Source: Aquimarina pacifica | GTDB taxonomy: Bacteria; Bacteroidota; Bacteroidia; Flavobacteriales; Flavobacteriaceae | Direction: 5' to 3' | Assembly: GCF_000520955.1 (NCBI RefSeq) | Contig: NZ_JACC01000032.1 | Coordinates: 1-64,000 of the forward strand | DNA: 64,000 nucleotides | Shown: piece by piece, positions 38,324 to 48,200 of the stretch | How the letters are laid out: every line of letters starts with the position of its first letter | Numbering within the stretch: the first letter of the stretch is position 1 | Translations under genes and position numbers: made by a program | The notes under the pieces: generated by a model | What the model saw: only the letters and a program-made list of their open reading frames with translations | Told to the model about the DNA's origin: nothing | Databases searched by the model: none

Positions 38324-41300
38324 TTAAAAGCTGAAATTTATTGCCACAGTTTGTTTCTCTTCAAACATTAAATTGGTATCTATTAGGCCTATAGAAATAT
38401 TGGGATTCTCACAAATCTGTTCTAAAATTCGTTCAAATTTGAGTGCTAAAAGTGCAATAGATTCTTCTTCATATTTACTAATATCATACTGTATAGAACC
38501 GCATAATTTGTGTTCCTCTAAAGAAAGGTTCATTAGCAACGGTAATCTGTTGTATTGTGATTGCACTTTTCTTGATATCAAAGACAGTCCGTCGTCAATG
38601 TCTATACTTTTATGAGTAAATGATGTGTTTTGCAACACCAAAATTGCTTCTAAGCGAAGTGAATTTAATATTTCAAAAGGAATATCCTGATGTTTATCTA
38701 TAGCTAACAAATCATTTTGAGCCATGTGTGCAACATCCAAAAAAGAAGGCTCTTTTTTTATTTTCACTCGTAAAGGCAAAGTTTTCACAAACATTCCTAT
38801 TTGTTCTTGAAAATCAGATAAAGTTCTTCCTGAATTTATGGTTCCTATACAAATATCTTCATGCCCTTGTACTTTGTGAATCAAAATACTAAATACTGAA
38901 GATAACAGGCTATGAAACGTGATTTTATAGTTTTTAACAATACCTTCTATCTTTTCTAGTAATCCGTTATTCAATTCAAAATTATAGAAAGCACCTAAAT
39001 GTTTCTTTTCGGTTAATTCATAATCGTAAGGAATCAAGCTTTCCCAAGAGTAATCGAATAAATATTGTTTCCAAAAGTCAGAATTAATCTTTTTGTTCTT
39101 TTGATCTTCTTTTGTTTGCCATTCGGCATACTCCTTAAATTGAAAATTCAAAGGCTGTTCTATATCTGTTATTTTTTTACTTAAAGTTCTGTAGGTGTTT
39201 ACAAGCTCTTTTATCAAAATTTCTAAAGACCATCCATCCATTATGATATGATGCGTAACAAATAATAGTACAGTTTTGTTGTTTTCGTTTTGAAATAACC
39301 CAATACGTATCAAAGTATCATGTTCTAAATCAAACTCTTTATTCGCATAGGATTCTAAAGCTTCGTGTATCTCATTCTCTTTACAATAAAAATGTTCGAT
39401 ACTAAATTGTGTCCTATTCTCTGAAGTAACTTTTTGATAAGGGAAACCTTCAATTTCAATAAAATTTGTTCTTAATATTTCATACTTATTAATAATGGTT
39501 TGAAAACATTTATTTAGAATTTGATTATTTAATTCTCCCTCAATGTCGTAAGCAGAAAACATATTATAAGCTATTGATCTTTGTTTTTGGATTCCTGCCA
39601 GCCATAATACATATTGCGGAATAGTCACCGCATAAAACGATTTTTTCTCTATTGCATTAACTATATGTTCGGATTTCTTACATTTTTTTTCTAAAAATGT
39701 AGATAGGGATCGAACAGTAGGATGGTCAAAAATATCTTTTAATGAAACATGATAATGCAACTCTTCTCCTAATTTACCTATTAATTTAACTGCATTTAAT
39801 GAATGACCTCCTAACGAAAAAAAGTTGTCCGTAACTCCTATTTCATTTTTGAATTCTAAAACCTCTTTAAAAAGTTCATTAATCTTTGTTTCTAATACTG
39901 TTTCTGGTTTTTTCTCTGTATGTATGTTCGTTCTCTTTATTTCTCTTTTTGTAAGGGCTCCTCTATCTATTTTATTATTGGGTGTCAAGGGGAAGTGTTC
40001 TACCCGAATTATTGTATAAGGAATCATATATTCTGGTAGCTCTTTGCGTATCTCCCTGATAACTTCTTGACCATCGAACATTGAATTGTTAGAAATCACA
40101 TAGGCCACAAGAATTGCTTCCTGATTCTCACTCTTTTTTGCAATGACAACAGATGATATTATTGTCTTCAATTGATTGAGTTTTGTTTCTATTTCACCAA
40201 GCTCAATCCGATAGCCTCTAATTTTTACTTGATGATCATTACGTCCTAAAAACTCAACTTCTCCCTGAGGAGTCCATCTTCCTAAATCCCCAGTGTTATA
40301 AATTTTTTCATTTAAAAAAAATGGGCTAGGGACAAATTTTGAGTTAGTCAACTCTTTATTTTTTAAATACCCTTGAGCTAATCCATCTCCTCCTATATAA
40401 ATGGTACCAATAGCACCTTTGGGAAGTAATTGTAAGTGCTCATCAAGAATATAGAAACTTGTATTTTGTATTGGCTTACCTATATTTGATGCTTCTTCTG
40501 GTAAAAACAGCTGCTTAACACTCGACCAAATTGTGGTCTCTGTAGGGCCATACATATTCCAGATTTCTGAACAATTGTAAATCATTTTTTTTGCCAACGA
40601 CTGACTAATTAAATCTCCCCCACATAGGACCTTTAACTTTTTATTTCCTTGCCATCCTGCATTAAATAGCATTTGATAAAAGCTAGGTGTTGCCTGTATA
40701 ATTGTTGGGCTAATAATTTTTAATTGCTCAATAAGAACCAATGGATCTAATAAGACCTCTTTATCTGCTATATATACCGTAGCCCCTGTTATTAATGGTA
40801 CAAAAAACTCTAAAATAGAAATATCAAAGGATTGTGTTGTTACCGAAAATAATAAGTCTTCTTCTTTTATTCCGGGTTTCTTTTGAATACTTAATAGAAA
40901 ATTTAATAGGGATTGGTGTCCTATGACTACCCCTTTAGGTTTTCCGGTTGATCCTGATGTGTAAATAATGTAAGCAGCATCATTTGGGGTTACTTTTGGC
41001 ATTGCTTTGGTTAAAGAATCTTCATAACTCATCAGCTCAGTAACATCCAGAAAAACGGCTTTTGAATCAACAGTGCCTTCATATTTTTCAGTTCCAATTA
41101 GACAAGTGATCTCACTATGCTTGCTGATATAATGTAGTCTCTCTTCAGGAAAATCTGGATCCAAGGGGATATAAGGTACTCCTGACTTTATTATTCCCAT
41201 TAAAACTACTACCAAATCTGCTGATCGATCCATTATAACTCCAATGGGCTTCTTATCATTATCCAGAAAATTTTTGATCAGATAATGGGCAACCCTATCC

Positions 41301-42763
41301 GATTTCTGATCAAACTCAGAATAGGTATATAATTTTGATATATCTCTAACCGCTATATCATTGGGTCGTATTCTTACTTGTTCTTCAAAAAAGTCTAATA
41401 AAGTATGGTTCTTAGAATAATTAAAGGATGTTTGATTAAAACCTTCTAATAATTCTCTCTCCTCTGATTTTGACAAATAGGTATATTCGGATAGCTTTTT
41501 TTTAGGATTTTTGGACACAGAAATCATGAGTTTCTCGAAATGTGTAGCGACTTGATTTATAGAATCCTGATCGAAATAAGCTATGTTATAATCAAAATCG
41601 ATCAATACATCTTCCTGATCATCAAACTCTCTAATATAAAGGGCCAATCCAACTCGTTCTGCATGATGTGACATCGGAATTACCTTAGTGGTAGTATTTC
41701 TAAAATGATCCGCGTAATTTTGCTTCTCATACGACAAAGTGATGTTAAACAATCTATCTTTCTCAATAAACATATCTAACTCTTGTATCAACTTTCCTAA
41801 CGGAAATCGTTGATGCCTATAATCATGTCTAAGCTGTTGCTTTATTTGAATAATTAGTTCTTCAAAAGTATTTTCAAACTCCAGTGAAACTCTTAATGCG
41901 GTTACTCCCATAAAAAGTCCTACCGTCTTTTTGAATACTGACTTGCCCCTATTTAATACCGGCAAACCTATTGCCAAATCATGATTCTGATGTTTTCTAC
42001 CAAAATAAGTATACAAAATTCCTAAAATCACATGAAACATAGATCCTCGGCATTCTTTTGCAATTTCTTCAAGCTTATTATATAAAGACCTCTTGATTTT
42101 AATTGTTTTACGTTTACTGGTGGTTCCGTCTGTATTCTCATTGATTTTATTCAGAAACCGTTCTGGCGGGTTTTGAAACTTTTTACTCCAATACAACTTA
42201 TCCTTAACAAAATTCTCTGATTCATAATACTTTTGATCATCTTCAACAAAGGAAACATAGCTATAAGGATATGATGTTATAACTTCTCCATTTTCTAGCA
42301 GTTCATTATAATTTTGTACAAGACGTTGAAACATTAATGATGTCCCCCAACCATCAGTAATAATATGATGGTACATAGAAAATAGATAAAAAAATGAGTC
42401 TTTTACTTTGATCAAGATAAATTTATGCAGCAAAGAACCTGACCCTAGGTCAAATGGTTTTTCAAACCTTTTTTGCATAAACGTATTGGCATAATCATCA
42501 GGGTTTTCTTTTTCAGAAAAGTCAAGATATTCAAGAACAGAATTATGATAGTCTAATATTTTTAGAGTTACTTCTTCTTTGTCATAAGATATCGTATTCC
42601 TATAGGCATCATGCTGATTAATCAACATGACATAAGCTTTATTGAGTATGTCATAATCTACTACTCCATCTATCAAAATTTTTGCTCCAATATTGTATAT
42701 CGGACGATCTGGATATAGTAATTGTTCAAAATAAACATCTTGTTGAGGAAGTGTGAGTTTCAT
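38324..42763 (-). CDS. NRPS-2: C-A(Gly)-T-C
   Basis: 1479 residues. Unlike NRPS-1, -4 and -5 it has no TubC-like docking segment and starts directly with a C domain (about 1-430) whose site is H-H-I-I-T-D-G-W-G. The A domain (about 460-950, Y-T-S-G-S-T-G-K-P-K-G) reads D-I-L-Q-L-G-M-I-W-K, a Gly code. The T domain has L-G-G-H-S near residue 1000. A second C domain (about 1045-1470, H-H-I-I-M-D-G-W-S) ends the protein with no A domain after it. That orphan C domain fits the truncated C of NRPS-3, suggesting that the junction between Gly and Val is split across two proteins. The gene starts 131 bp after the glycosyltransferase gene. No TE. Confidence 0.93.
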   Translation of the reverse strand: MKLTLPQQDVYFEQLLYPDRPIYNIGAKILIDGVVDYDILNKAYVMLINQHDAYRNTISYDKEEVTLKILDYHNSVLEYLDFSEKENPDDYANTFMQKRFEKPFDLGSGSLLHKFILIKVKDSFFYLFSMYHHIITDGWGTSLMFQRLVQNYNELLENGEVITSYPYSYVSFVEDDQKYYESENFVKDKLYWSKKFQNPPERFLNKINENTDGTTSKRKTIKIKRSLYNKLEEIAKECRGSMFHVILGILYTYFGRKHQNHDLAIGLPVLNRGKSVFKKTVGLFMGVTALRVSLEFENTFEELIIQIKQQLRHDYRHQRFPLGKLIQELDMFIEKDRLFNITLSYEKQNYADHFRNTTTKVIPMSHHAERVGLALYIREFDDQEDVLIDFDYNIAYFDQDSINQVATHFEKLMISVSKNPKKKLSEYTYLSKSEERELLEGFNQTSFNYSKNHTLLDFFEEQVRIRPNDIAVRDISKLYTYSEFDQKSDRVAHYLIKNFLDNDKKPIGVIMDRSADLVVVLMGIIKSGVPYIPLDPDFPEERLHYISKHSEITCLIGTEKYEGTVDSKAVFLDVTELMSYEDSLTKAMPKVTPNDAAYIIYTSGSTGKPKGVVIGHQSLLNFLLSIQKKPGIKEEDLLFSVTTQSFDISILEFFVPLITGATVYIADKEVLLDPLVLIEQLKIISPTIIQATPSFYQMLFNAGWQGNKKLKVLCGGDLISQSLAKKMIYNCSEIWNMYGPTETTIWSSVKQLFLPEEASNIGKPIQNTSFYILDEHLQLLPKGAIGTIYIGGDGLAQGYLKNKELTNSKFVPSPFFLNEKIYNTGDLGRWTPQGEVEFLGRNDHQVKIRGYRIELGEIETKLNQLKTIISSVVIAKKSENQEAILVAYVISNNSMFDGQEVIREIRKELPEYMIPYTIIRVEHFPLTPNNKIDRGALTKREIKRTNIHTEKKPETVLETKINELFKEVLEFKNEIGVTDNFFSLGGHSLNAVKLIGKLGEELHYHVSLKDIFDHPTVRSLSTFLEKKCKKSEHIVNAIEKKSFYAVTIPQYVLWLAGIQKQRSIAYNMFSAYDIEGELNNQILNKCFQTIINKYEILRTNFIEIEGFPYQKVTSENRTQFSIEHFYCKENEIHEALESYANKEFDLEHDTLIRIGLFQNENNKTVLLFVTHHIIMDGWSLEILIKELVNTYRTLSKKITDIEQPLNFQFKEYAEWQTKEDQKNKKINSDFWKQYLFDYSWESLIPYDYELTEKKHLGAFYNFELNNGLLEKIEGIVKNYKITFHSLLSSVFSILIHKVQGHEDICIGTINSGRTLSDFQEQIGMFVKTLPLRVKIKKEPSFLDVAHMAQNDLLAIDKHQDIPFEILNSLRLEAILVLQNTSFTHKSIDIDDGLSLISRKVQSQYNRLPLLMNLSLEEHKLCGSIQYDISKYEEESIALLALKFERILEQICENPNISIGLIDTNLMFEEKQTVAINFSF

Positions 42764-42893
42764 AGTATTGCCTTAAAAAATTAAAAAAACGGTCGCTGAC
42801 CTTATTCCTGATGAATAGGCTTTTCTTTCTATTAATTTAGATTCTGACACCAATAACAGAACCTTAATAAATTGATTTACAACATATATTACA

Positions 42894-44351
42894 TTATGAA
42901 TTCAAAAACTCAGGTGATTTGTTAGCGTTAATTTTTGGTTCTGTTTTTTTGGACTTGTCTAAAAATCCATCGATCAATAATTTCCCTTTATTACTTCTAA
43001 TAAAATCTCGCGCTGCCGTTTGCGATTCGACTGACAAGCGATAATAATCTTCTTCTGAGCTCAATAATTTATCCAGAGCCTCTACCCATGGCCCGATTTC
43101 TTGTGCAGGCACCTTTCCATTTATAGTTTTATAAGGATTTACCGGAAGTAAAAAATCTGTATCTAATTTTGCTTCGGATAAGCCTCCCACATCACTCCCT
43201 AATACCGGAATAGCTCGAAGCATTGCTTCCACGATTACCATTCCAAAAGCTTCATCCCACAATGATGGCACCAATAATATTTTGGTCATATTGTATATCG
43301 GGTCTACAGGCATCAATGGCTTTTGTAACTTCACGTTTGGCAGGTTTTCTAGTTCTTGAAGTTGTTTCTTATCCATACTCCCCCAGGTTGTTACTGCCAT
43401 AAAATCTACCTTAGGAAATTTTTTAGCTAATGCTATAAAAATGGGTAACCCTTTAAAGTTAGAAGCGTTAATTAAGGTTACATATTTTTTGGAACTAGAG
43501 GATGTCTTATAACTTAGATATTTTTCATCATTTTCGACTAAAGGGTAAACTACTTTACAATTTAGATCTAGTGAAGACTGCGTTAATAGATAATTTTTTA
43601 AATAATTACTAGGAACCAAAAAGCCATCCATTCGCTCATAAATTCTTTTGACTTTTTGGGTTTTAAAAATTGTTTGCTTATCCGAAAATAAGGCCATAGG
43701 CCCGTAATTGGTCATTATACTTGTTGATACTACTGATAGTAATTTTGGTTTTTTTAATTCGGTGACATCAAAAAAATCATTTGCAATCGCCATACGCTCT
43801 ACCCAACCATCCATTAAAATAAAATCAGGACTCAATTTTTTATTTTCTTTCTTATAGTAATTGATCAATGCTTGATTATAAGGTTCAATACGATAGTAAT
43901 AAAGCCATTTATCAATGAGCTTTAATTGGTTTGTAAATCCTCTCATATTCTTAATAGCCGCCAATATTAGTCCCAAAAAATTTCTTCTACTTTTTCTAAT
44001 ATTAGAACTCTTAGAGTTAAAATAGCTATTTCTCAAAAAGATAAATTTAATCTTCTCTGATACCGAAATACTTTTAAAAGGTTTATGAGTAAAAGCTATA
44101 ACTTCGTAAGAGTTTCCCTTAATTCTATCAATATGTAATAGAGGTAACTCTTCTGATTCTATTTCATACCCTCTCGATTCAAGGTCATGCAAAGCCTTTT
44201 TCCTTTGGCTTATCTTTTCTACCAGAAGACATAACATAGTGCATTTATATCCATGTTCGGCGAGTTGATGAAGATGCTGTTGATTGTATTTACCTGCTCC
44301 TGTTGGTTTATCAATTGCATAAGACTCTGTTGTAAAAAATAATGTGTTCAT
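42894..44351 (-). CDS. GT4-like glycosyltransferase (copy 2)
   Basis: 485 residues with a GT-B layout: an N-terminal Rossmann half beginning with a conserved D-K-P-T-G-A-G-K-Y-N-Q-Q-H loop, and a C-terminal half with the donor-site E-x7-E motif (E-A-F-G-M-V-I-V-E) and P-V-L-G-S-D-V-G-G-L-S-E. These enzymes move a sugar from a nucleotide-sugar donor with retention. It closely resembles the neighbour at 44597-46051 over its whole length, so the two arose by duplication. Inside an NRPS cluster it probably glycosylates the peptide, for instance on the Tyr or Ser side chain; acceptor and sugar are not known. No signal peptide; cytoplasmic. The gap to NRPS-2 (42764-42893) holds a GC-poor hairpin ahead of a T run, a weak terminator candidate. 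Confidence 0.87.
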   Translation of the reverse strand: MNTLFFTTESYAIDKPTGAGKYNQQHLHQLAEHGYKCTMLCLLVEKISQRKKALHDLESRGYEIESEELPLLHIDRIKGNSYEVIAFTHKPFKSISVSEKIKFIFLRNSYFNSKSSNIRKSRRNFLGLILAAIKNMRGFTNQLKLIDKWLYYYRIEPYNQALINYYKKENKKLSPDFILMDGWVERMAIANDFFDVTELKKPKLLSVVSTSIMTNYGPMALFSDKQTIFKTQKVKRIYERMDGFLVPSNYLKNYLLTQSSLDLNCKVVYPLVENDEKYLSYKTSSSSKKYVTLINASNFKGLPIFIALAKKFPKVDFMAVTTWGSMDKKQLQELENLPNVKLQKPLMPVDPIYNMTKILLVPSLWDEAFGMVIVEAMLRAIPVLGSDVGGLSEAKLDTDFLLPVNPYKTINGKVPAQEIGPWVEALDKLLSSEEDYYRLSVESQTAARDFIRSNKGKLLIDGFLDKSKKTEPKINANKSPEFLNS

Positions 44352-44596
44352 AATAACCTAGTGTACATTTTATTTAATGCTAATTTTAATGTTACTGAGT
44401 ACATTTTTCGAAAAAGTGAAGAATCATAATAGATACCTGACCTAATATCTGCGCTATGAAATTCTTGAATTAGTATAAGACAATAGCTATAGTACATCGA
44501 CCGAATACTAATTATTTTACAAAAAAACTCTTTCAATATTAAATTGATAATTACTGACTAAGACAGGTATATTTTTTCTAAAAAGCGTATTTGTTG

Positions 44597-46051
44597 TTAA
44601 ACGACAACTTCAACTTTTTGATTTAGACGGGTATTAATATCTGGTTTCAAAGACTTAGTGATAAATCCATCTATTAATAACTTACCTTGATTTTCTCCAA
44701 TGAATTCTCTTGCTGCTTTTTGTGATTCTTTTGACAATTTATCATAATACGCATCTGATTTTAATAATTTATTCAATGCTTCTGCCCATGGACCTATTTC
44801 TTGTAAAGGCACATCATCATTAATTCCTTTATAAGCATTCACAGGAAGTAAAAAGTCTGTTCCTAATTTTGCCTCAGACAAGCCCCCAACATCACTCCCT
44901 AATACGGGAATAGCTCTAAGCATTGCCTCTACGATTACCATTCCAAAAGCTTCATCCCATAGGGATGGTGCCAATAAAATTTTTGTCATTTCATAGATTG
45001 GGTCTACAGGTGTTAAAGGTTTTTGGATTCTTACATTGGGCAAATTTTCTAGCTCTTCGAATTGTTCTTTTTTCATGTTACCCCAAGTAGTAACAGCCAT
45101 AAAGTCTACATCAGGAAATTTCTTTGCCAAAGCCAAAAATATGGGTAACCCTTTAAAATTTGACGCATTAATTAATGTTACATACTTTTTTGAAGCTATA
45201 CTTTTTTTATAACTCAAATATTTTTGATCATTTTCAATAAGAGGATATACAAGCTGACAATTCAGGTTCATCCCCGATTTACGCAAAAGGTAATTTTTTA
45301 AATATTTGCTCAATACCAAGAAACCATCCATCTCTAGATAAATATTTTTTAGTTCAGTTTCTTTAAAAATAGTTTGCTTTTCAGAAAACAAAGCCATTGA
45401 ACCAAAATTGGTCATTATACTAGTCGATACCATGGGGATTACCTTAGGTTTCTTTAATTCTGTTACCTTAGAGAAATCCTGAGCTATTGCCATTCGCTCT
45501 ACCCAACCATCCATGATTATAAAATCAGGGTTTAATTCTCGATTCTTGCTTTTATAATAGGTCACAATGGCTTGATGATATGGCTCAATCCAGTAATAAT
45601 ACAACCATTTATCAATAAGTAATATTTTTCGTTTTAACCCTTTATTATGGCGAAAAGAGGCCCATATCATTCCTAAAAAATTTCTTCTTCTATTTGCTAT
45701 AGATGATTTCTTCGAATTAAAGAAACTATTACCTAAAAAAATGAACTTCAGTTTTTCAGATATGGAGATTCTTTTAAAGGGTTTATGCGTGAATGTTATT
45801 ACGTCAAAAGATTCTCCGATAATTCTATCAATATACAATAGCGCTAACTCTTCTGACTCTACTTGATAACCTCGAGATACAAAATCTTGTAATACTTTTG
45901 GTCTATCAGCAGCATTTTCTACCAAAAGACTAAACATAGTACATTGGTGACCATGTTCGGTCATCTGTCGAAGATGTTGTTGATTATACTTTCCTGCACC
46001 TGTTGGTTTATCAGTAACAAATGATTCTGTTGAATAAAATAATACTCTCAT
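44597..46051 (-). CDS. GT4-like glycosyltransferase (copy 1)
   Basis: 484 residues, full-length paralogue of the following gene, with the same N-terminal D-K-P-T-G-A-G-K-Y-N-Q-Q-H loop, the E-A-F-G-M-V-I-V-E donor motif and G-S-D-V-G-G-L-S-E. Only the last 25 residues and some loops differ. Two such enzymes side by side suggest two sugars added in turn, or two acceptor sites. It is separated from copy 2 by 245 bp in which I find no supported gene; the 62-codon frame at 44348-44536 there has no recognisable features. The subtilase gene ends 93 bp upstream. Confidence 0.87.
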   Translation of the reverse strand: MRVLFYSTESFVTDKPTGAGKYNQQHLRQMTEHGHQCTMFSLLVENAADRPKVLQDFVSRGYQVESEELALLYIDRIIGESFDVITFTHKPFKRISISEKLKFIFLGNSFFNSKKSSIANRRRNFLGMIWASFRHNKGLKRKILLIDKWLYYYWIEPYHQAIVTYYKSKNRELNPDFIIMDGWVERMAIAQDFSKVTELKKPKVIPMVSTSIMTNFGSMALFSEKQTIFKETELKNIYLEMDGFLVLSKYLKNYLLRKSGMNLNCQLVYPLIENDQKYLSYKKSIASKKYVTLINASNFKGLPIFLALAKKFPDVDFMAVTTWGNMKKEQFEELENLPNVRIQKPLTPVDPIYEMTKILLAPSLWDEAFGMVIVEAMLRAIPVLGSDVGGLSEAKLGTDFLLPVNAYKGINDDVPLQEIGPWAEALNKLLKSDAYYDKLSKESQKAAREFIGENQGKLLIDGFITKSLKPDINTRLNQKVEVVV

Positions 46052-46143
46052 AGTGTTTGTTGTAGTTTAAAAGTCTTAATAAATTTTGACCCTAACATTA
46101 TTTCTCTTTTATAAAAACTCGAATTTCCTTAAAGGTTATTTGG

Positions 46144-47826
46144 TTATTTTTCTGCAAGAATTAAAGCATTAAATAGATTTACTATTTTTCCTGACTTACA
46201 TAAATCCTCGAAATGCTTTCCTTCTTTATTATCATTCCCAACAATGGCAGTACTAGAAATTTTAATTCCACTATCCAAAATTATCTGCTTTACTTCTGAC
46301 GCTTTAAGTTTAGGGTAATACGACCGAATTAATGCAGCTACTCCAGATACAGCTGGCGCTGCAAGAGAAGTTCCTTGAAGGTATCCGTAAGTATTATTGG
46401 GAGTTGTAGAAAAAATCTTAACCCCCGGAGCAAATACGTCTACATTATTTTTTCCATAATTAGAAAAACCAGCAATAATATGTTCTCCATACTCATAATT
46501 TAAAGCACCAACGGTAATGAAGTTATTAGTGATCTCTTTACTATCGTATTCTTGATCATTAGGATATATCTGTTTCTGATCCAAACTTACATTTTCATTA
46601 CCTGCTGCATTAACTATTAATACATCATGTTTTGCTGCATATTTAATAGCATCTTTTACCCATTCTGGATGGGTTGAATAGTATTTGCCAAAACTTGCGT
46701 TTATAATCTTTGCTCCATTATCTACAGCATATCTTATCGCTAATGCTATATCTTTATCGTACTCATCCCCATTTGGCACTGCCCTAATCGACATCAATTT
46801 TACATTTTGGGCTATCCCATTAGTTCCTTTTCCATTTTGACGTTCGGCAGCTATTATTCCCGCAACATGGGTTCCGTGTAGAATTCCCTTTTTTTCAGAA
46901 TCTGGTCCTATTACATTATTATTCCCATATTTGAAATCTTTAATGTCATCTATATTGTCCCCAACTTGAGCTCTACCATCAAACTCCCAATTGAGATGAT
47001 AATTTAGCTGTTGGTCAGTTTGATGAATACCTTCTTTTATATTATTTATAAAGTCTGGAATTCTTTGCTCATGATCTATGTAATTATACATTTGAGAAAG
47101 AAAGTCAACATACCCATTCACTTCATCGTCCTCACTTTGTAATGCTAAAAGGTCTTGAGATGAATAGTCTTCTTTTGCTATCTGTTGAGATATAATGCTA
47201 TGGGCATTATTCAACTGGTTTAAGAGTTGTTTATACTGTTCCTTTTTACCTGATACTGTTTGATAATCCTGTTCATATTCGGCTTGTAATCCTTTATAAA
47301 ACTGTTGCTCTTTCGAATCCAGTTCGTTAGCCTCGAATTTTGATTTGTTTTTTTTCAAAATTCTTACATATTCAAGATTTTCGTTTTCGACATCTCCTAA
47401 AAAATTCCAACCATTAATATCATCTACATATCCATTATTGTCATCGTCTATTTTATTTCCGATTATTTCTTTGGGATTAACCCAAATAACATCGTCTAAG
47501 TCTTCATGTTCTATATCTACTCCAGTATCAATTACAGCCACAATAATTGTTTCTCCTTTTCTATTTTTTATCAACTCTCTATATGCTCTATCAACGCTCA
47601 TTCCTGGAATGGTATCCAAAATAGGGTCTGACTTATTCCAGTTTTCTAATTGAGCTTCTGTAAGGCTTATTTTTTTTGAAGGAGTATCTTTTGTTTCTAA
47701 TAAAGATTTTGACGAGGTAGTAGTGGTGGTTTTGCAGCTACCCATTATAAATAAAGTAATAAGAATTAGAGTAAGATTAATGTTTACCCTATTGCTAAAA
47801 GAATTAATATGTATTCGAGATTTCAT
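46144..47826 (-). CDS. Subtilisin-like (S8) serine protease, predicted lipoprotein
   Basis: 560 residues. The N-terminus has a hydrophobic stretch ending in I-M-G-S-C with Cys31 as the lipidation site, so the enzyme is predicted to sit in the outer or inner membrane facing the periplasm or outside. The triad is visible: Asp100 in A-V-I-D-T-G-V-D, His317 in H-G-T-H-V-A-G, and Ser487 in G-T-S-L-A-A-P. Between Asp and His there are over 200 residues, far more than in subtilisin; much of the insert is charged and helical (Q/K/E-rich, about 155-270). There is no separate propeptide domain. Placed among glycosyltransferase genes in the NRPS cluster, it may mature or destroy the peptide, or simply be a cell-envelope protease. 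Confidence 0.9.
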   Translation of the reverse strand: MKSRIHINSFSNRVNINLTLILITLFIMGSCKTTTTTSSKSLLETKDTPSKKISLTEAQLENWNKSDPILDTIPGMSVDRAYRELIKNRKGETIIVAVIDTGVDIEHEDLDDVIWVNPKEIIGNKIDDDNNGYVDDINGWNFLGDVENENLEYVRILKKNKSKFEANELDSKEQQFYKGLQAEYEQDYQTVSGKKEQYKQLLNQLNNAHSIISQQIAKEDYSSQDLLALQSEDDEVNGYVDFLSQMYNYIDHEQRIPDFINNIKEGIHQTDQQLNYHLNWEFDGRAQVGDNIDDIKDFKYGNNNVIGPDSEKKGILHGTHVAGIIAAERQNGKGTNGIAQNVKLMSIRAVPNGDEYDKDIALAIRYAVDNGAKIINASFGKYYSTHPEWVKDAIKYAAKHDVLIVNAAGNENVSLDQKQIYPNDQEYDSKEITNNFITVGALNYEYGEHIIAGFSNYGKNNVDVFAPGVKIFSTTPNNTYGYLQGTSLAAPAVSGVAALIRSYYPKLKASEVKQIILDSGIKISSTAIVGNDNKEGKHFEDLCKSGKIVNLFNALILAEK

Positions 47827-48200
47827 CTTGCTATAATATTTAGTTGGTAATTATTAACTATAATTCAATGAATTACGAAATCCTTTGTCCCCCCTTGATT
47901 GGGACTATAAGGACCATATTAAGTCAATAATTGTGATATTTCTTTTGAATTATTTTCGTTGTTAAAAACTCAAAGAAAGTCGTTTATCGAACTGAGGTAA
48001 GATTCTATAAACAATTGGATTTCTTTTTTCTAAAAGATCTTTTTATACTGCTGATATACTTGAAAAATTTAACCTTCTGCAGTTAAAAAATTTTGTTTTT
48101 AAATTCCTGAGATTGTATTTAACCCGTCTTTATGCAATAACACTTCGCTTGCAGATCTAATAATGAAATGCTATTGCATAATTTGGGTTACACAATACGT
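47827..48200. other. Intergenic gap ahead of the S8 protease gene
   Basis: 374 bp, AT-rich, with no gene. It contains the stem-loop at 48121-48189 just after the stop of the GT-like gene and should carry the promoter for the protease gene if that gene is not read through from upstream. I could not identify a confident -7 element. Confidence 0.5.
48121..48189 (-). terminator. Stem-loop after the GT-like gene, possible terminator or 3'-end structure
   Basis: AACCC-4nt-TTATGCAATA pairs with TATTGCATAA-3nt-GGGTT, giving 15 paired bases with a small internal loop and a 32-nt terminal loop. It begins 12 bp after the stop codon at 48201. No T run follows on the minus strand, so termination would not be classically intrinsic. 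Confidence 0.4.

Noticed and set aside
44348..44536. 62-codon minus-strand frame between the two GT4 genes
   Set aside because: No motif, irregular composition, overlaps the start of the following glycosyltransferase; probably chance.
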